This document shows, one piece after another, positions 57,589 through 64,000 of a stretch of 64,000 bases of DNA. The notes under the pieces are model-generated. The model ran no database searches. It saw only the letters and a list, made by a program, of their open reading frames with translations, and was not told the origin of the DNA. This stretch comes from Gnetum montanum (lineage: Eukaryota; Streptophyta; Gnetopsida; Gnetales; Gnetaceae). The position numbers and the translations under genes are program-made. Each line of letters begins with the position of its first letter. Position 1 is the stretch's first letter. Location: contig MNCI01020254.1 of assembly GCA_015680685.1 (NCBI GenBank), forward strand, positions 39,617 to 103,616, written 5' to 3'.

Positions 57589-58380
57589 GACTAGTGGAGG
57601 GACTATCTTTTTCAAGATAAATTCATATTTAAAAATGGGAAGGTATGTATTTCCAATTATGATTTTAGGAAAAAATTTTGTTTGAAAAGCATTGTAGTGG
57701 TATGGTAAGTCACATGGGTAGGGATAAAACAATGGACCTTGTAGGTAGACACTATTTTAGCTTGGTATGACAACTAAAGTTTTAAGATTTGTGAAGGAGT
57801 GTTTGACTTGTTATAAATTCAAAGCAAGTAAAGGAGTGGATGTGCATTATATATCTTTGCTAATTTTCAAGGGTCCATGGAACAGTGTGTTTATGAATTT
57901 TTTGAGTGGTATTTCAAAAATTTTGCTAAATGATGATATTTTTACTATTTTAGTTAGCTTCTCCAAGATGGCATACTTCATTCCATGCAAAAAGGTAACC
58001 GATGCTTCTCATGTGCTAAATTTTTTTCTCCAGCACATTGTAAAGTTGCCTAGAATTCCTTTGAATATTATTAGTTATAGAAACTACAAATTTACTAGTT
58101 ACTTTGGAATTTCCTTTGGAAAATCTTAGAGATAAAATTGAATTTTCCTAGTGCATATCACCCATAATCTAATGGCCTAATGGAGGTGGTGAATAAATCC
58201 TTGTTAAACATATTAAGATATTTATGTGATAAAAAACCAAACAAGTGGAAAAGATTATTATTTCATGTTGAATTTTTAAATAATTATGCTTTTCATGTTA
58301 CCATTGGTAAAATCCCATTTCATGTAGACTATTGTTTTTGCCCTAAGATGAGGGGTCTCTATGCACAAGAAAATTAAATC
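57589..58380 (+). pseudogene. Chromovirus integrase
   Basis: Zinc-binding domain seen in pieces: EKHCSG, SHMGRDKTMDLVGRHYF, then VLRFVKECLTCYKFKASKGV (57767 onward). Core: GPWNSVFMNFLSGIS, where relatives have MDF, so the first catalytic Asp is Asn; then FSKMAYFIPCKKVTDASHV, and NIISYRNYKF where SDRD is expected, so the second Asp is Tyr. The Glu region (GLMEVVNKSLLNILRYL, 58178-58220) is kept. 58180-58377 continues through HVEFLNNYAFHVTIGKIPF. It follows the Cop-2 target site. Confidence 0.88.
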
Positions 58381-58871
58381 TAGAGAAGAAGAATGACAAG
58401 AGAGTTCTTAAGAGGAATGAGGATACATAGAAATTAAATTTTGCTATTGATGACTTGATTTGGGTATACTTGAAGAAGAAGTGTTGAGAGATGTCAACTT
58501 CTTCAAGTTGAAAGATGCTAAGATGAGAACTTTCAAAGTCAAAGGCTAAGATTAATGATAATGATTTTCAAATTAATTTATGAAATGATGTTGGTATTCA
58601 TTTGATGTTTAATGTTTCAAGTATTATGTACTATCATGGACTAGAGTATGAGGAGATCATACAAAGCAACATCGATGAGTTGAAGGGGGCTATTGATCAA
58701 TCTAAGTCTTTAATAGAAAGGAAGAAAATTTTAGTAAAGAGGAGGAAAGCTTTAAGCACTCAAGAAGTGAAGAGGCATGAGTACTTAGTCCATTGGGAGG
58801 ATCAATTCATTGATGATGCTATATGAGTCCATGAAACTAGACTTTATGAGTAGGAAATCATTTCAGCCCCT
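58381..58871 (+). pseudogene. Chromovirus integrase tail and chromodomain
   Basis: After a basic linker (58381-58560), the frame at 58602-58826 reads ILVKRRKALSTQEVKRHEYL, VHWEDQFIDDAI, stop, VHETRLYE. The pattern (I(L).R......EYLV.W...P..DA.W) is that of the chromodomain at the end of chromovirus integrases, thought to steer insertion to marked chromatin. The stop replaces the expected Trp (TGG to TGA). This domain is the main reason to call the outer element a chromovirus. Confidence 0.8.
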
Positions 58872-58898
58872 ACTCCCTTATTTACATGAGTTTACCTT

Positions 58899-58915
58899 TT
58901 GAAGGATGGGAGAGT
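58899..58915 (+). other. Chromovirus polypurine tract
   Basis: TTTTGAAGGATGGGAGAGT immediately before the 3' LTR, a common form in chromoviruses (primer for plus-strand DNA). Confidence 0.7.
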
Positions 58916-59865
58916 TAGTATAGGGATACCTCTTCTAATGCCCTTGTTTTTTTTGTATGTATGGTTTTTCAAGGTTTTAGGCTTTTCAGAGACATCTTGG
59001 AGGTTAGAGAGATATCTTACTTAAGATCTTTGTGAGATTCTAGAGATTTCTTAACTATGTACAAGAAGTCTCAGGTGAGATGTCCTAGTTATGATGAGAT
59101 GTCTTAGATCTTTGTGAGACCCATAGATTAGTAAGATGTCTTGGCTAAGACATCCTAACTGAGATGTGTTAGCAATAGTGGGGACATCTTAGGCCAAAAT
59201 GAGACATCTCACCTTCAAGACTAGTTTGTCAGCAAAATGTCTTGTGGAGGTTAGAGACAATCCAAAAGAGTAGGAAAACTTCCAAAATTGGCTAGTATAA
59301 TTCTAGAAATAGCTAAAATGATGGAGAAAAATATAGAAAAATAATGAGACCTTCAAGTTGAGGTTGAGGAAGGTTTTCTAGGCTTCTTGTCTTACTGTGT
59401 CAATAAATATTGGTTTTGTTTGATGCTTGTATTACAATGGAGATGATAATGAGATGTCATGAAAGTTCATGAGATGAGCTTGAGTAAGAATGTGAGAGAG
59501 TACATTGAGTGAGTACATATGTGGTTATAGCTCCAAGTTCAATTATGTGATGGATTAGCTTGTGTGTTCTTTTTTCTTACTTTTGAGTTGAGATCTCAGT
59601 CTAGGGTTATGGGAGAGATTATCTATTAGTTGTGTCTTGCATTGAAAATAATCTTTGTATGGTTATAGAGCTAGATGCTCTATAGCATCATTTGAGTGCT
59701 TGAGAGATTGTAGGATATTTTGTGGGGTTTGGAACCATGATGTAATCTTCTTTCAATAATTAAAAATAGCTAGTTTTCTTATTTTCTAGCACATTATTTG
59801 TATTTTCATAATACTTGGATTTAGTAGGATTGAAGGTGATTTTTCATTGGAGTAAAATTACTTCA
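58916..59865 (+). repeat. Chromovirus 3' LTR
   Basis: TAGTATAGGGATACC to TTACTTCA, 950 bp, followed by ATTCT. U3 motif array AGACATCT/AGATGTCT at about 58990-59215, as in the 5' LTR. The starting dinucleotide has decayed from TG to TA in both LTRs. Confidence 0.88.
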
Positions 59866-59870
59866 ATTCT

Positions 59871-60599
59871 CTTGATGTTTAACTTTCTCCATTTGCATTA
59901 ATATCTGCACATGTAACAAATGCACCCACGAGATTAAGCATCAATGTTCTTTGAAAATAAAGTGTTGAGATATAAAAAGTCAAGTCATCATTTCATATTG
60001 AAATGAATCTCCTAATTTGCATAAAAGGAAATGCAAGTACTAAAGGAACTAAGGCCAATCCCTTGCAATTGACATAAATAAAGGAAGTATGAATATTCTT
60101 TAGAAAATACCAAAGAAATATCATTATTCAGTTAAGAGTAATTGTTTGATCATTATTAAATAACTATAAGAAAGTTGAAGTGCTAGGAATGAATAAATGT
60201 CTCTCTCTCTCTCTCTCCTTTTTTAAATATTTAAGTTAAAATCATAAAAAATATAATAATAATAATAATACGAAAAAGACAATTTTTGTAGGATAAGACA
60301 ATTTTTGTAGGATCATACTAGTCCTTATATATTAAAAATAAAAATTTAGATTCAAAGGATAAAAGCAGAGAAGAAGAGGAGAAACTTCAAAATAACAAGA
60401 ATGAAAGGCCTAATGGTTTTGGAGATGCCCTTTTAGGTTTTCATCCTTATAACCAATCTTGAAATACCTAACCTCTAGGTTAGGAAAAGGATCAAACCAT
60501 GTCCTTGTTTTGAAGCATTCGAATGAATTTTCACTTCCTATAATTACTTATTGATAAAAAAGAANGATCATGAATACCCAAATGAGAGTGTTGAATACT
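59871..60599. other. Unassigned DNA right of the nest
   Basis: No frame recognised. Contains (CT)n at 60201-60217, (AAT)n at about 60255-60270, and a 16-bp tandem copy (ACAATTTTTGTAGGAT, 60282-60311). One N at 60565. It may be the continuation of 2988-3785 across the chromovirus insertion, or the 3' tail of the LINE. Confidence 0.4.
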
Positions 60600-63035
60600 A
60601 ATAAGAAAACCTTGATAAATCAAATACCATTAAAAATGTCTACTTTTTGAAGGCATAGTAGCATTCCATATCTTCTAAATTTGCTACTTTCATAGTTGCA
60701 CATTGTGATTAATCTCCCAAAGATAATTGAATCTTTGCCAAATATTAGTATTAGACGTAATAAGAGTATACAAAATATTGAACCAATATGAAAAAACATG
60801 ATGATCATTAATATAAGAAAAATAAAGAAAACCATTATGAGAATCTTGAATAGCTAAACTTCTATCCAAATAGTAAAAAAAATCTATACTTTTTAGAAAC
60901 ATTAATGCTATAGAGAGTTTGACACTTACACCAAGTAATCTAGTGACTATGCCTGTGAAGAGATGAAAGGGAGGAAATGATAAGTTTACACCATGTACTA
61001 TAATGGCATAGATACTTAACAACCCATGGTTCATTATTAATGGGAAGCCATCAAGGATATATCTTATCAAGCATAGTGGTAGAAATAGTAATATTATTAA
61101 AGTTTTAAAAATCACTGATAAGACTCTAAGCCTTCTAAATGTGCTTTATGATAATAGAAATTGATGTTGTAATACCTTTTAGAAAAAGGATCCAATTAAA
61201 AAAACAAATATGTCTTTAGTAATCAATACCTCCAAGTTTATCCATTTGAATGCACTTATGAAAAAAAAATATTCCAAGGCTCTCTACTAGATAAGCATTT
61301 AACCACCTACTTAACACATTAAACAAATACCCTTCCTACAAAAACCCATCAATCCTAATTCACTATCCTCTTTATGATAAGTACAAATGTTCCATACAAC
61401 ATGATAAAATCCTTTTCTAGAGTAGCTGCTAATCCAAAGAAAATTTTTCATAAGTTAATTAATTCAATGGTATGTAGAAATACTATGACCACAACATGAA
61501 AAATAATATAAATTAGTAGCTTGTACGATATGCTTACAAACAATAAATTTAGTAGCCATTAAAAGCTTCTTTTTCTTCCACTTAATCAGTTTTTCTTCAA
61601 TTTTCTTTGTTGTAACATCACATAAACTTTTTAAAGATTCACCAAAGAAAAAGAAAATCCCTAACAATATGAAAAAATTTGAATTTTCTAAAAAATATTA
61701 AGGTTTAGACAAATTCCATTCTTTAACCCCCTTATTACAAAAGATAGAAGCTTTGAACTAATTAATCTAAGAGCCTGAAAAGTTTACAATATTGATCAAT
61801 ATGATAAAAAAGATGACTTGCCATAGATTTATCATTTTTTATTATAAAAAATGAGTCATCTACAAATTGCATATTTAATAAAATATACAAATTATTTTCA
61901 ATAAATATGCCTTATATCAAATTATATTTTTAGTCTTTCTATATAGCATAACATAAAAAATTTGTAGCAAGGATGAAAAGATAAGGAGCAAAAGGAAAAC
62001 CTTTTCTAAATAAGAATTCAAACTTAAAAATATTAGTAATATCAACATTTGTAGCCACAAGTGCATTAGCAACTATGAAAAGTGTCTCTACCATTATAAT
62101 AAATTTTTCATTGAAACCATATTTGTGAGGATAAGCAATAATAAACTACCATTGAAGTCTATAATATGTTTAAGCATAATTAAGGTTCAAAAAGCAATGT
62201 CTTGATTGGAATACTTAGCCTACTACATACCCTTCCAAGCTAGAATAACATTATCTAGAATATATCTACTTTTGACAAAGCTACTTTGTACTAGAGTAAT
62301 TAATTGAAGAATAATTAGTTTTAATCTTTTAGTAAGAAATTTATCAAAAATTATATAAGTAGAATTTAGAAGAGTAATAGGATGTCAATTGCTAATGGAA
62401 GAAAGATTACCTTCCTTAGGAATAAGTCTATTGACTCTATTCAGCTATTGACCAAGAGAATGTTGTTTAATGAGTTCTACAAAAACACAATAAAGATCCA
62501 TTTCAAGAATTTCCCAATGATTTTTAAGAAATTCAATGGGGATTCCATCAAAACCTAAATATTTATCATTGTTCAAGGTAAACATTGCATCTTTAATTTT
62601 AGTAAGAGAGATATCTTGTTTAAGAAGATGGTTTTGATTGCTATGAACAATATTAGATAAAAGAAAGAAAATCCTCATGATCAAAACCCTTTGAGACAAA
62701 TACATGTTGAAAATATCTTTCAAGAAAACCTTTGAATAAGAGGTTTGTAACTAATTTGATCATTAAATTTCATGAAGTTAATAATAGACAAAATATCTTT
62801 ACCTTTTAAAAATTTTAAAATTTTTTTGCATGGTTTTCCCTCTACTTTCAATCAATTGAGATAACTTTTCAAGAGAGCACTTTTAGATTATGCATATCCC
62901 CTTTTTTTTTAATGGAGTGAACATAAACAAGTTGTTGAAAATTAATATTAAAGGGATCATTTTATAATTTAGTATTGATTTATTAAATTTCAGCATAGAT
63001 TTTTTCTTAGTCTCCCTTTATCTCTTGGCATATTG
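60600..63035 (-). mobile_element. Degenerate LINE (non-LTR retrotransposon)
   Basis: On the minus strand from about 62860 downward. RT start at 62723-62445: IKDAMFTLNNDKYLGFDGIP, IEFLKNHWEILEMDLYCVF, matching the 'A...L...KAPG.DG.P..F.K..W' pattern of plant L1-type RT. Next, IPKEGNLSSISNWHPITLLN and VQSSFVKSRYILDNVILA. The catalytic box FVDD at 61866-61855 keeps both Asp. The connection region at 61667-61464 (LIKWKKKKLLMATKFIVCKH) and 61115-60690 corresponds to the region after RT. The endonuclease ORF is not seen. The start may be truncated or cut by G3. Many stops. Confidence 0.75.
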
Positions 63036-63039
63036 CTCA

Positions 63040-64000
63040 AACATTTTTACAATCAACATTTGTTTTGTTCATTCCCATCTCTAACATCCATTTTATCAGC
63101 ATTTTCGTTGTTTCTTTTTTGTCCATCTTTCTTATTCCTTCTCTTTTTCCATTCTATCACTACCAGANCTTTTTTTCATTCTATCACTACGAGAGGATTG
63201 CTTTTAGTCATGGGGGCCTTGGTCCAATTTTTTTTTTAATTTTTCCTAACCCCTACACCTTGGGTAGTCACCAGTGTTATATCTCTAGAATCTATATTGG
63301 CCATATCACAACTTAGCCAATGGACCTTACATCGAGGCAAGGTATCAACTATATTGTGATTTACTTATCCTTGCTCATATGTGATTGTTGTGTGTGTAGA
63401 TGGAAATCATACAGCAATGGACTTGACTTGGAGGAAACACTCAAGATGGACTGGTGCTGGAACAATTGTGTAAGGAACAAGATTGATGGCACGGTTATGG
63501 ATGGACAATGGAAGGCACAATCTTGGTGTCAGTAGCNTGAAGGCACAATCTTGGTGTCATTAGCAACACGTCTTCTCCTTTTCTCTCTCTCTCTTCTCTC
63601 TCAACTGCCAAATAAGGCTAGATGTCAATTGTGTATAGTGTTCACTCTTGTGGTCATGAACACTAATGTTGTCATGTATTGTAATGATTGATCCGTTCAC
63701 ATGTCATCCCATTCACCATTAGTTGTCATTCAAGTCAATAATCCCATACCAACACGATGAATTGTAAGAAACTCGAGGGAGAGTTTTCATTCAATCATGG
63801 GGGTATGATGAGCCACGATATCGCATACGCGATATCACATCCGCCATGCGATATTGCATATGTGATATCGCATCTTGCCTCATCTTCTATAAATAAGAGG
63901 TGTCACCCTTTGTTCCAAGGCAATTAGACTTAGACCCTTAGCCAGATTCTTACAGTTTAGTCATTCCAGAGTTAGAATTATTTCTGTGTGCCCGCAGTAG
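63040..64000 (+). mobile_element. G3: 3' end of a third G-family element, cut by the window
   Basis: 63040-63805 aligns with G2 47345-48069 (ATCCATTTTATCAGC, TAGTCACCA, ATGGATGGACAA). CATGGGGGTA and the start of an LTR follow. The left end joins LINE sequence without an LTR, so the element is truncated there. Two single Ns (63168 and 63537) are each flanked by a short repeat of the same sequence, which looks like unmerged contig ends. Confidence 0.85.
63806..64000 (+). repeat. G3 3' LTR, first 195 bp
   Basis: TGATGAGCCACG start, GCGATATC-type units (63814-63870), TATAAATA at 63888-63895. Closest in layout to the G2 5' LTR. It runs off the window. Confidence 0.88.

Larger units (their letters stand above)
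3791..59865 (+). mobile_element. Outer Ty3/gypsy chromovirus, interrupted by three insertions
   Basis: Seen: LTRs of about 950 bp at 3791-4743 and 58916-59865, flanked by ATTCT at 3786-3790 and 59866-59870. The internal parts read in order gag (4815-5382, 11923-12560), protease (12654-12977), RT (13200-13503, 49823-50200), RNase H (50490-50870), integrase (57589-58380) and a chromodomain-like segment (58690-58870). Each break resumes in the next part of the same protein once the inserted element and one target copy are removed. Known: this gene order plus a C-terminal chromodomain defines plant chromoviruses. Without insertions the element is about 6.6 kb, a normal size. LTR ends may be off by a few bases. 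Confidence 0.9.

Overview
This window looks like repeat-packed intergenic DNA from a seed plant with a very large genome. A gymnosperm would fit, but that is inference: I recognise no host gene, and the only clues are AT-rich DNA, very deep nesting and heavy decay of plant LTR-retrotransposon lineages. I find no intact protein-coding gene, rRNA, tRNA gene or CRISPR array. Nearly every base belongs to a transposable element, and all element proteins are broken by stops and frameshifts, so they are annotated as pseudogenes.

The main result is the architecture. One old Ty3/gypsy chromovirus (gag, protease, RT, RNase H, integrase, chromodomain; about 6.6 kb without insertions) runs from 3791 to 59865, with 5' and 3' LTRs at the two ends and ATTCT on both sides. 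It has been opened three times. (1) Cop-1, a minus-strand copia-type non-autonomous element, lies in gag (5383-11922). (2) A large Athila-like gypsy element, Ath-A, lies in the RT gene (13504-49817; duplicated target AGATA/GGATA). (3) Cop-2, a plus-strand sister of Cop-1, lies between RNase H and integrase (50968-57583; target GGATA). Ath-A was itself hit four times: solo LTR S1 in its integrase (20001-20857, ATAAT), Cop-3 after integrase (23773-30372, GCAAG/ACAAG), G1 in its post-integrase ORF (30605-37732, ACTAG) and G2 inside its 3' LTR (39088-48876, AAAAT). Cop-3 carries a further solo LTR, S2 (26726-27594, minus strand). The nest is therefore four levels deep.

The flanks hold more elements. 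On the left are a minus-strand LTR fragment (535-1235), then the 3' tail and LTR of another copia-type element (1236-2987), then unassigned DNA. On the right are unassigned DNA, a degenerate LINE on the minus strand (60600-63035) and the 3' end of a third G-family element, cut by the window edge (63040-64000).

Most worth a second look: (a) Cop-1 and Cop-2 carry a copia-type gag but no pol. In its place both have a second ORF of about 545 codons with its own conserved TATA box about 110 bp upstream and an array of AGACATCT/AGATGTCT motifs before that. (b) The same 8-mer array fills the U3 of the copia-type LTRs and of the unrelated chromovirus LTR. (c) G-family U3 regions carry GCGATATCGC palindromes in varying number. 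(d) Several joins are assembly artefacts, notably an inverted 348-bp block at 39874-40221.
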